Assembly (NCBI GenBank): GCA_002315455.1 | Contig: DCGG01000016.1 | Coordinates: forward strand, 302 to 17,262 | Reading direction: 5' to 3' | Source: Lentisphaeria bacterium UBA1784 | GTDB lineage: Bacteria; Verrucomicrobiota; Lentisphaeria; Victivallales; Victivallaceae | DNA length: 16,961 nt | Part shown: piece after piece, positions 1-6,927 of the stretch | Layout: each line of letters opens with the position of its first letter | Numbering within the stretch: position 1 is the stretch's first letter | The notes under the pieces: model-generated | Databases searched by the model: none | Told to the model about the DNA's origin: nothing | What the model saw: only the letters and a program-made list of their open reading frames with translations | Made by a program: the position numbers and the translations under genes

Positions 1-1022
1 CCGGAAAGCACGATCCGCACGCCATGGTATTTGACGTCGATCGGACGCATGGGGCTGAACACGCCTTCAAGCGCCGACCGGAGGCGGACGTCCTGTGGCG
101 GCGGCTCGTCCTCCGTCTTCACGTCGGCTAAACGCCAGACGGCCCGCACGAGGTTCTGGCGATACAGATCCGTCTCGGCAAACCCCGCCACCTCGACCGC
201 CGCGCCGCAGGCCGGAACGTCTTCGCCGGCAAGGTCGGCCCGGCACAACTCGCCGTCGGGCTTGCGCAACAAGACGCTGCTCCCGTTCCACCGGGCCAGC
301 ACGCGGCCCTTCACGCGCGTGCGGCCGAAGGCGTCGAACGGATCCTCCGGAGGCGGAACACGGACCTCGATCGCGTCCAGCCCCGAGATGCGCACCGTCC
401 GGCCGAGCATCGTGCGCTCGCCGTTCGAGTACTGTCCGCACAAGCCCGTCACCGAAACCCGCGCGCCGATGAAGCGCGAAAGGTCGGCCGCCTCGTTCTT
501 CTCGTCCGTGAAGATGACGAACGTCGACGCATCTACCTCCCCCAGGACCAAAAAGCGGCACGACTCCGTCAGCTCGTCCGTAAAGGTGTCGCGGACAGTT
601 CCCGACAGCCGCACATACCGTCCGTCGCAGCGGCCGCGCAGGACGTCGTCCACCGTCGCGTCGCGCGGTTTAGGCGGAGATCCGTGTGCAACGACCTCCG
701 TCTTGGTCGCGACGACCGCGAACTGCTTGTAGTCCTGCAAGACGTTGCCCGTCAGCCGGACGGTGTCGCCCGGCCGGCACCCTTCCTCGCCGCCGATCGG
801 CACACGCTGGACGATGACGGCTCCGGTCGCGTCCTCGACGCCGACGAACCCGCCGGAGAAGCCGGGCGTACACGTCACGCGCGCCGTCAGCTCGAACTTC
901 CGCCACTGCCTGCGCACCTGCGCCTCGACGACTTCCGCCGTCGTGCGCAAAACGACCTTGGGTTCCTCGGCCGACACGAGGCCGGCCGACAGCAAAGCGA
1001 AGGCAACCAGGAGTCCGCGCAT
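1..1022 (-). CDS. Exported protein of unknown function, possible sensor N-terminus (3' end outside window)
   Basis: The frame is open from an ATG at 1022 to the window edge, giving at least 340 residues without a stop. The N-terminus (MRGLLVAFALLSAGLVSAEE) reads as a signal peptide cleaved near residue 18, so the protein should be exported or membrane-anchored. What follows is repeated short beta-rich stretches, each with an R/K-V-x-G-type strand (near residues 45, 90, 135, 180 and 230), resembling tandem OB-fold-like modules. From memory, similar stretches occur in front of sensor histidine kinases in PVC-group bacteria, but no kinase part is visible and this is unverified. It starts 3 bp after the stop of the glycoside-hydrolase-like gene, so it is probably co-transcribed and translationally coupled; only a weak G-rich ribosome site lies ahead. 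Codon choice (CGC, TCG, ACG, GTC, AAG) matches the 3' half of the previous gene and not the rest of the window. Confidence 0.7.
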   Translation of the reverse strand, partial: MRGLLVAFALLSAGLVSAEEPKVVLRTTAEVVEAQVRRQWRKFELTARVTCTPGFSGGFVGVEDATGAVIVQRVPIGGEEGCRPGDTVRLTGNVLQDYKQFAVVATKTEVVAHGSPPKPRDATVDDVLRGRCDGRYVRLSGTVRDTFTDELTESCRFLVLGEVDASTFVIFTDEKNEAADLSRFIGARVSVTGLCGQYSNGERTMLGRTVRISGLDAIEVRVPPPEDPFDAFGRTRVKGRVLARWNGSSVLLRKPDGELCRADLAGEDVPACGAAVEVAGFAETDLYRQNLVRAVWRLADVKTEDEPPPQDVRLRSALEGVFSPMRPIDVKYHGVRIVLS

Positions 1023-1025
1023 GCG

Positions 1026-4000
1026 TCAGCGCCCCAGACGGATCATCACGAAAACGTACTTGGCAAGCGGAACGGCGACCGCGCCGTCCTTTACCGTGAG
1101 CTCCGCGCCCGTCTCCATGTTGAACGCCCTGAAGCCGCAGGGAATGCCGAGCGCCTTGCAATCGGGCCGGACCCGGGCGATGCCGTCGCCGTTCTTCCAG
1201 CTCGAGACGATCGCGACCGCTTCCCCCGATGCCGGCTTCGCCATCGCGATCGACGAAGTCTCCATGCCGGCGATGTCGAGCGGATAGGAAACGTCGCGGT
1301 TCCAGTAGTTCCAGACCCGCACGCCCGAGCCCTTGACGCGATAGCCCCACGCCTTCAGAAGCGCCCTCTGCTCCTTGTAGCCCCAGCCGAGCTCGTGCGT
1401 CAGCGTCACGCCCTTGCCCGACCGTTTGAAAAGCGCCAGGTTCTCCGGCGTCGTCTTGGCGCAATAGCCGATGACGCCGACGCGGCAGCCCATCTGCCGG
1501 CCGATCGTGCACGCCTGCATGTAGGCGCGGCTGTAGCGCTCCTGGAACGGCGCGGACGAGCCCGGATCCTCCCAGTCGTAGTGGACGCCTGCGAACGCGC
1601 TGATCGGCGCCATCGCCGTGTTCGTCATGTGGATCCAGTTGCCCGTCGGATCCTTCCCGCATTCCGCCGCCGTGGTCGCGCCGCGCCTGACCTGCTCGCG
1701 CATGTTGAAGATGCCGCTCGCGCCCTGGATGCGCCCGTCCGCCGCGCGGTAGGCGTCGCAGCCGACCGGATCCTGCTGGCCGCAGAGGAACACGTCGTCC
1801 CAGTAGAGGTGGTCAAGGGCTCCCGTGTCGAACGCCTTCTTCCACCACCACGCCGCATAGTCGAGATAGCTCGCGACCGGCTCCATGCTGTAGGCCGTCA
1901 TCCAGCGGATGTCGAACTTGCGCTCGAGGAACTCGAGGCAGTCCCACTCGTCGCAGAAGGTCGTCCCCTCCTTCGTGCCGAAGTGCAGCCCGCGCCCGTT
2001 CGTGTACCAGACGAACTCCTTCGGCTCCTTGAACGCGCCCGCGTATGTGTGCATGCCGTTGCCGTAGTGCGCCGAGACCGTCTTCATGATGCGCTTGCCC
2101 TCGTCGGAATCGCGGTCGCAACCGCACGGATAGTCCGCGACGTAGGACCTGAGGTACGCGACGTCCGGCTTACCGGTCAGGCGCGCCTCCTGCAGCTTCT
2201 CCCAGAACTTCGTCGTGTTGTCGTAGGGGCAGACCGCGTGCGAATCCCAATAGCCGCCCCAGTAGAGGCAGCAGCCGACGAGGTCGCCGTGCGACTTTGC
2301 GCGCCAGTCGTCGAGCATGGGCTTCACGGGCGTTGCCATGAAGCCGATCTTGATCGTGCGGGGCGCATCGATCGTCACCGGCCGCTGCACGAGGTTCAAA
2401 ACGATCTTCACCGTCCCATCCGCCTCGCGCACGATCTCCTGGCAAGGAACAGGTTGGAGGTTTGAAGTTGGAGGCTGAACAGAGGAATTGGAGACATTCC
2501 TTTGTTCACCTTCACCTCCCACCTTCACCTCTTCTCCCAGCACCCAGCCCTTGTCGTTGTCGCCGAAAACACTGAATCCGGGGCCTTCCGAGCCCAGCCA
2601 GATGTACGGAACAAAGGTGGTGACAAGATCGATCTTCGCGGCCTTGCTGCCGTCCCAGACACAGCCCTCCCCCGCCGGGACCGCCCCGCCGTAATTGATG
2701 CGGAGCCCGTCCGAACAGGTGTGCATGAGGGGGCACTCTTTGTCCGCCAGCGGAATGACCAGCCGGAGGGAATCGACTTTGCATCCCTTCTGAAGCGTCA
2801 GAACATACTTCATCATGCCGTCGTATTCGATCAGGATATCGGCGCGGGCCTTCAGGGACCCGGCGGAAAGACCGGATTGCAGAAGAATCCCACAGGCGTC
2901 CTTCCGGATCAGCTTCAATCTGCCGGAAACCTTTTCCGGTTTGCCGTTTACAATGGCTTCCAGACGCATCCCGCCCTCCCGGAGGAGTTTGTGCCCGTCC
3001 GCAGTGACCTGCCGGAAAAGGCCGGCGGCATTCAGATCATAATCCCGAAGGATCACGGAAACCCGGCCGTTCCCGGAAAAACGGATCGGCGTAAAGGGAA
3101 CCAGCACGGTGTGCGCGGTCCCGATCCGGTTTCCTTCCCAGTCAAAGACTTTCCGTTCAAACTTTTTCACAACGGAAATGTCCGGCACCCCCTCCGCCGT
3201 GACTTTCAGGAGATACCTTCCGGAGGGATTGTCCTTTCGTGTGCAGGTCTTCAGCGAAACGGGGAGCTGCCAGAGATAGTCCGTGGCGCCTTTTTCCTTT
3301 TTCGGGAATTTCCGTTCCGCGATCTTCCGGCCCGCGTCAGTCAGGACCTCCGCACTGAAACCGGTGATCTGCGCCTCTTTGGAACCAAGCGCACCGGAAT
3401 TCAGCTGCATAAACATCCGGTCGGTCTTCGGGTAATAAGCATATTTGAGAGCAAGCTGATCCCGGTCTGCGGAAACGGAAGCGAATCTCTCCGCCGGGAC
3501 CCGGCCTTGCCAGGAAAAGCATCTGCGGTACAGCAGCGTCCCCTGACGGTCCGTCACCTCCAGTTTCGTCAGCAGATCCTCCTCATCGCTGACCGGCAGC
3601 GTGGGAATCACAAAACTCTTCGTTTCTCCGCCTTTCAGAGCAGCCGTGAATTTTTTCGGGAACGGTTGAGAAAGCGCGGGCCGGATCAGACAGGATACGT
3701 TTACCGTCACGGTCTTGTCCGAGGGATTGAAGACCGTGATCATCGGGCTCATTTTTTTCTTGTCCCGGAGGCGCGTCACCTGTACCACCGGAGAGTCTTT
3801 ACGGAAAACAACGGAGGGAATTGCGCTTCCGGTAAAAAACGGTGCGGCATTCTGGTTCCACGAACTCTGGGTGCCGTTCTGACCGCCGAAAGCCTGAGCC
3901 ATCCGGCGCCAGTTGCGGCAGAAACGCAGTCCGATCTTCTGTCCGTCGGAAATCCTTTCGATCCCGAAAAGCTTCAGCGGAAGAACCGTCGTGCAGGTCC

Positions 4001-4523
4001 ATACGCCGTCTTTGACCGAACTCTCACTCCGGATCGCGGGTTTCCAGACCACCTGGGCATTGTTTTTCATCGCCCGGGTGTAATATCCGCCGCGACTGCC
4101 CACAACCACATGGTAGATATCCGGAACCTTGTCCTCCGGCCGGGGCACGATGACGAATTCAAAACTGTCATCCAGACAGACCATGCCGGAATATTTCCGG
4201 GCCCGGGCAAGCAGACCGTCCCTGCCGGTCTCGCACCGGGCATCCAGATAGAGATTTTCGCCGTCCGTCCCGATCCGGAAACGGGCTTCCAAGGGCAGAA
4301 GGGGCATGATTCTGCGCTGTCCGGGCATGTAGATATTGAAGCCGTACATGCCGGCGGACCATTTCATCCGGGCCGCCGGATCCGCCGCCGCACTTCTGCT
4401 CATAACCGGCACAGACACCAAGGGGACCCCAGAAAACTCCCTGCAGGGGTCCTGCGCCTGCAGAAACAGCATTCCCAGCCCCGTCAGGACCGCAAGGAGA
4501 ATTTTTCCAAACGCGCCTCGCAT
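1026..4523 (-). CDS. Large secreted protein with CBM9-like and glycoside-hydrolase-like domains (DUF6067-like)
   Basis: This gene encodes 1165 residues. The ATG at 4523 is preferred over an upstream one at 4598 because it gives a clean signal peptide (MRGAFGKILLAVLTGLGMLF, cleavage near residue 24), lies 1 bp after the preceding stop, and has GGAG about 13 nt upstream. Residues about 40-240 resemble a family 9 carbohydrate-binding beta sandwich (IGTDGENLYLDARC, then DDSFEFVIVP). Residues about 240-640 are beta-rich linker domains. Residues about 695-1110 look like a TIM-barrel glycoside-hydrolase-type domain of the DUF6067 kind, with an acid-rich LYWDD and an HYDWEDP segment. The likely role is binding and cleaving a polysaccharide outside the cytoplasm; the substrate is unknown. 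Two oddities stand out: a palindromic repeat is read through in frame at residues about 665-692, and codon choice switches from AAA/GAA/CGG/GGA to AAG/GAG/CGC/GGC around the same place. The domain naming is from memory and moderately certain; the frame itself is secure. Confidence 0.8.
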   Translation of the reverse strand: MRGAFGKILLAVLTGLGMLFLQAQDPCREFSGVPLVSVPVMSRSAAADPAARMKWSAGMYGFNIYMPGQRRIMPLLPLEARFRIGTDGENLYLDARCETGRDGLLARARKYSGMVCLDDSFEFVIVPRPEDKVPDIYHVVVGSRGGYYTRAMKNNAQVVWKPAIRSESSVKDGVWTCTTVLPLKLFGIERISDGQKIGLRFCRNWRRMAQAFGGQNGTQSSWNQNAAPFFTGSAIPSVVFRKDSPVVQVTRLRDKKKMSPMITVFNPSDKTVTVNVSCLIRPALSQPFPKKFTAALKGGETKSFVIPTLPVSDEEDLLTKLEVTDRQGTLLYRRCFSWQGRVPAERFASVSADRDQLALKYAYYPKTDRMFMQLNSGALGSKEAQITGFSAEVLTDAGRKIAERKFPKKEKGATDYLWQLPVSLKTCTRKDNPSGRYLLKVTAEGVPDISVVKKFERKVFDWEGNRIGTAHTVLVPFTPIRFSGNGRVSVILRDYDLNAAGLFRQVTADGHKLLREGGMRLEAIVNGKPEKVSGRLKLIRKDACGILLQSGLSAGSLKARADILIEYDGMMKYVLTLQKGCKVDSLRLVIPLADKECPLMHTCSDGLRINYGGAVPAGEGCVWDGSKAAKIDLVTTFVPYIWLGSEGPGFSVFGDNDKGWVLGEEVKVGGEGEQRNVSNSSVQPPTSNLQPVPCQEIVREADGTVKIVLNLVQRPVTIDAPRTIKIGFMATPVKPMLDDWRAKSHGDLVGCCLYWGGYWDSHAVCPYDNTTKFWEKLQEARLTGKPDVAYLRSYVADYPCGCDRDSDEGKRIMKTVSAHYGNGMHTYAGAFKEPKEFVWYTNGRGLHFGTKEGTTFCDEWDCLEFLERKFDIRWMTAYSMEPVASYLDYAAWWWKKAFDTGALDHLYWDDVFLCGQQDPVGCDAYRAADGRIQGASGIFNMREQVRRGATTAAECGKDPTGNWIHMTNTAMAPISAFAGVHYDWEDPGSSAPFQERYSRAYMQACTIGRQMGCRVGVIGYCAKTTPENLALFKRSGKGVTLTHELGWGYKEQRALLKAWGYRVKGSGVRVWNYWNRDVSYPLDIAGMETSSIAMAKPASGEAVAIVSSWKNGDGIARVRPDCKALGIPCGFRAFNMETGAELTVKDGAVAVPLAKYVFVMIRLGR
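2450..2532. repeat. Palindromic low-complexity repeat inserted in frame in a coding sequence
   Basis: On the plus strand GTTGGAGG occurs at 2453-2460 and again at 2467-2474. A hairpin follows: GAACAGAGGAAT at 2477-2488, a 7-nt loop, and ATTCCTTTGTTC at 2496-2507 (11 of 12 positions pair). Then the 11-mer ACCTTCACCTC is repeated at 2508-2518 and 2521-2531. The two flanks are roughly complementary in character, purine-rich on one side and pyrimidine-rich on the other, so the whole stretch forms one imperfect palindrome. It is translated without frameshift as a Gly/Glu-rich then Ser/Pro/Gln-rich linker. It looks like a dispersed REP or MITE-like element; from memory similar GTTGGAGG-type repeats occur in PVC-group genomes, but only one copy lies here. 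Confidence 0.7.
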
Positions 4524-4524
4524 T

Positions 4525-5325
4525 TCAGTTCGTGCGCTCCACTTTCGATGCAAACCAGTGTTTGACGGCAAACTCCTTGTTGGCACCGTAGTAATCAAAC
4601 CACACGTTTTTGATGATATTGGCGGTTTCCGCCGTCACATGGCCGTCCGCAAAGAGGAAATTCACCCCGTTGTTGTGCCGGGGAACAAACCCGGTGGAGA
4701 TGTTGTTCGACGGTCCCGGCCACAGGTCCCGGACGGTGGCGGTGAGGAGACACCCTGAGTTAGTGTTGTTGGGAACGAAACTCGAGCCCTTGCCAGCACC
4801 GTCTCCGGCATAGACCAGAAGCGAAGGCTGAACTATCTTGGACGCCTTGTGGTACGTCTTGTAAAACCCCTCCCCCAGCTGGGAATTCGAGCCGTTGATC
4901 CCGATGGACATCACATCTTCAAACTTCACCCGGTCGAAGGTGCCGGAACTCAAAGCCGGTACCGGTGCGGCGGGACACAGCCACAGCTTCTGCGCCCATG
5001 CGGTGCGCTCCAGCAATTTCATGTGCCAGCTTGCATTGGTGTAATCCCCCTCCCCTCGCCAGGGCTGGAAATAGTCGTTGAACTCGTTGGAGTAAAAGAG
5101 ACCTGCCTGACCGATCTGCTTCAGACTCGAAGCGCAGGAAATGGCATGGGCCCGGCTTCTGGCCCCTTGCAGGGCCGGCAGCAGCATAGCCGCCAGAATT
5201 GCAATAATCGCGATCACCACCAGAAGCTCGATCAGGGTAAACACCGCCCGGCAGGGCAAAGATGCCGGATGCGGAACGCCGGACGCCATGGGAAAGCGGG
5301 CGGATGCACAATGTTTCTTCTCCAT
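4525..5325 (-). CDS. Prepilin-like protein with N-terminal methylation motif and H-X9-DG C-terminus
   Basis: This gene encodes 266 residues. The ATG at 5325 is chosen because AGGAG lies 6 nt upstream; a TTG two codons earlier is less likely. After a 28-residue basic leader comes FTLIELLVVIAIIAILAAML, the classic type IV prepilin / type II pseudopilin cleavage, methylation and transmembrane segment (Phe29, Glu33). The residue before the Phe is Val, not the usual Gly, so processing may be atypical. The rest is a globular domain ending in a H-X9-DG motif (His217 to Asp227-Gly228, within NGVNFLFADGHV), typical of the DUF1559-like pseudopilin families that are greatly expanded in Lentisphaerota and Planctomycetota. 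It probably sits in the inner membrane and acts in surface display or secretion. It lies 15 bp after the regulator gene and 1 bp before the secreted hydrolase-like gene, which suggests these three work together. Confidence 0.88.
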   Translation of the reverse strand: MEKKHCASARFPMASGVPHPASLPCRAVFTLIELLVVIAIIAILAAMLLPALQGARSRAHAISCASSLKQIGQAGLFYSNEFNDYFQPWRGEGDYTNASWHMKLLERTAWAQKLWLCPAAPVPALSSGTFDRVKFEDVMSIGINGSNSQLGEGFYKTYHKASKIVQPSLLVYAGDGAGKGSSFVPNNTNSGCLLTATVRDLWPGPSNNISTGFVPRHNNGVNFLFADGHVTAETANIIKNVWFDYYGANKEFAVKHWFASKVERTN

Positions 5326-5340
5326 TTTCAACTCCTTTTT

Positions 5341-6720
5341 TTATGATTCAAAACCGGAAAACGTTTTTTCACAATTCCAATAAGACTCGTAGCGGCCTTT
5401 GGTCTCCAGCATGATCCGGGCGAAATCCCCGCCGTATTTGAGACAGCGGTCCATGGATGAATCAAAGAATTTCTGCATCCGCAAGGTAAACAGACTGTCC
5501 TCGCAGTGCCTGGATGCCTGCTCCAATGCGGAGGCAAAGAGCCGGAACTGCGGCGGCGTCATGTTCGGAGGGCACAATCCCCGCATGGCCGGCATGACAT
5601 GCAGACTGTCCAGCATCTGGTGCTGGATCTCCTTGGAAAGCACGAACTGGATGAAACTCCACGCCCGCTCGTAATTCATGGAACCGGCGCTGACGGCAAA
5701 GACCTCCGACTGGATCTTCCGGTATTCCGGCCGTTTGACCGGAAGCGGACAGAGATCGATCTCATGGGCCATGTTCGGCGGGACCCGTTTATGACTGAAC
5801 ACGTGAAAGGCCGAACCGCCCCGGTAAAACAGCGAAACCTCCTCCTCCTGATTGATACAGTCGGAAACGTAAGGCGCCAGCTTTTCGCCCAAAAGAGTTT
5901 GCATGTAACTGTACGCCTCTTCATACCGCCCCTGAGACGCATCAAATGCCAGAGTCTCCGGGTCAATTGTCCGCATCCCCAGGTGGGTCATCATGGAGTG
6001 ATAGCATGGAAACACCAGTGCGTGACCGATCTTTCCGGCACAGGTCCTTTTCACCTGACGGAGAATATCCCGGAATTCATCCCACTGAAGATCCACATAC
6101 GGCAGCCGGTACAGGTCGCGCCGGACGCAAAGCACATCCATGATCAGATTCGGCGCGATCCCCCATGTTTTCCGGCCGGCGTCCTGCAGAAAAACACAGG
6201 GATAGTACGCCTTCGTGTCCATACCGGACATCATGATGTCAAGATCGATGAAAAGACCGGAATCCCGCACGATCTCCAGAAAAACCGGATTGGTGGGAAA
6301 TAGATAGAAGTCGCAGGCGGGATGGGCCATCTCCGCAAAAAAATCACTTAAGTATGTAAGGTAACGGACAAAGATCCTCTGTCTGTGCAGCCGGTTGAAT
6401 TCCTGCACGATCGGCTCCCAGAAATACCCCATGTCGCTCATCGTGCAGAGTACCGTCTCGCCGGACGCCGCCGGCAGGGTCTGAACGCCTGACCGCACCG
6501 GCTTCCGCACCTTTTTGCGGGCGGTGTGCGCCAAAGCGTATTTCTGAAAAAGCTGGTGCAGAATCTCCTCCGCTGCGGCAGAACCGATGCCGAAGCGCTG
6601 TTTGACGCTCCGTACACTTGGAACCGGTGCGTTGCCGGGCAGTGCTTCATATTCCTTGCAGAGAATCTGAAGCACATTTCTGTACCTGATCTTCAGATTT
6701 TGACCCGTATCGCTTTTCAT
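5341..6720 (-). CDS. Transcriptional regulator: GntR-like winged helix fused to a solute-binding-protein domain
   Basis: This gene encodes 459 residues from the ATG at 6720. An in-frame ATG at 6741 would add 7 residues, but it would leave only about 6 nt of leader after the predicted promoter; AGGA lies just before the chosen start. Residues about 10-75 form a winged helix-turn-helix (VPSVRSVKQRFGIGSAAAEE). Residues about 85-445 resemble family 1 extracellular solute-binding proteins, the maltose-binding type (GYFWEPIVQEFNRL, then SMNYERAWSFIQFVLSKEIQ). There is no signal peptide, so the binding domain should stay in the cytoplasm and act as a ligand sensor, most likely for a sugar or oligosaccharide. 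As first gene of the cluster it probably controls its own promoter and the pseudopilin and hydrolase-like genes. The ligand is unknown. The architecture is unusual, because GntR and LacI relatives normally carry other sensor folds. Confidence 0.82.
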   Translation of the reverse strand: MKSDTGQNLKIRYRNVLQILCKEYEALPGNAPVPSVRSVKQRFGIGSAAAEEILHQLFQKYALAHTARKKVRKPVRSGVQTLPAASGETVLCTMSDMGYFWEPIVQEFNRLHRQRIFVRYLTYLSDFFAEMAHPACDFYLFPTNPVFLEIVRDSGLFIDLDIMMSGMDTKAYYPCVFLQDAGRKTWGIAPNLIMDVLCVRRDLYRLPYVDLQWDEFRDILRQVKRTCAGKIGHALVFPCYHSMMTHLGMRTIDPETLAFDASQGRYEEAYSYMQTLLGEKLAPYVSDCINQEEEVSLFYRGGSAFHVFSHKRVPPNMAHEIDLCPLPVKRPEYRKIQSEVFAVSAGSMNYERAWSFIQFVLSKEIQHQMLDSLHVMPAMRGLCPPNMTPPQFRLFASALEQASRHCEDSLFTLRMQKFFDSSMDRCLKYGGDFARIMLETKGRYESYWNCEKTFSGFES

Positions 6721-6753
6721 CGTCCTGCCTGTCAAAGACATACCGTCACGGGA

Positions 6754-6781
6754 AAAATAGCATTGCCGCGTTGTTTTTCAA
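6754..6781 (-). promoter_or_regulatory. Sigma-70-like promoter of the regulator-pseudopilin-hydrolase cluster
   Basis: On the minus strand TTGAAA (6776-6781) and TATTTT (6754-6759) are separated by 16 bp, with TG one base before the -10 (extended -10). The predicted transcription start is near 6747. This leaves about 27 nt before the ATG at 6720. Position and quality suit the first gene of the cluster; no experimental support is visible. Confidence 0.55.
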
Positions 6782-6791
6782 TTCTGCAGAA
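6782..6791. promoter_or_regulatory. Candidate operator palindrome next to the -35 box
   Basis: TTCTGCAGAA is a perfect 10-bp palindrome that abuts the upstream edge of the -35 element at 6776-6781. A dimeric winged-helix regulator, such as the one encoded just downstream, could bind here. Only one copy was seen, so this is a suggestion only. Confidence 0.3.
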
Positions 6792-6927
6792 AATCATTTG
6801 CCGATTATTTCTGTTCCCGAATACCACAATCTGCCCCCGGAAGAAGGACCGTGAAGGCATCTTGGAACACCGTCCCGGCAAGCAAGACCGGGCTCTTTGC
6901 AGAGGAGGCCAGCGCAGGTGCTGCCGC

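Larger units (their letters stand above)
1..2600. other. Segment with codon usage unlike the rest of the window
   Basis: Reading the minus-strand frames, codons left of about 2600 are dominated by AAG, GAG, CGC, TCG, ACG, GCG and GGC. Right of it the same gene and all other genes favour AAA, GAA, CGG, TCC and GGA, with TTT common. The boundary lies inside one open frame, somewhere around 2450-2650, and includes the palindromic repeat at about 2450-2532. This was judged by eye from codon lists, not computed. Explanations are a recombination event that brought in the 3' part of the gene plus its downstream neighbour, or an assembly that joined two related genomes at a shared motif. Confidence 0.6.

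Noticed and set aside
2450..2532. The repeat as part of a CRISPR array
   Set aside because: Repeat units are 8-11 bp with 2-6 bp gaps and form a palindrome; there are no spacer-length intervals and no cas genes.
684..4565. Plus-strand open frames (684-2465 and 2502-4565) opposite the hydrolase-like gene
   Set aside because: The products are Arg/Asp/Ala-rich or patternless, while the minus strand shows a signal peptide and domain-like segments in one continuous frame.
4524..4598. Upstream ATG at 4598 as the start of the hydrolase-like protein
   Set aside because: It would overlap the pseudopilin gene by 74 bp and bury the signal peptide 25 residues inside the protein.
6874..6892. Inverted repeat CCCGG-N9-CCGGG after the U32 gene, considered as a terminator
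   Set aside because: The stem is only 5 bp and no T run follows on the minus strand; not enough to call termination.
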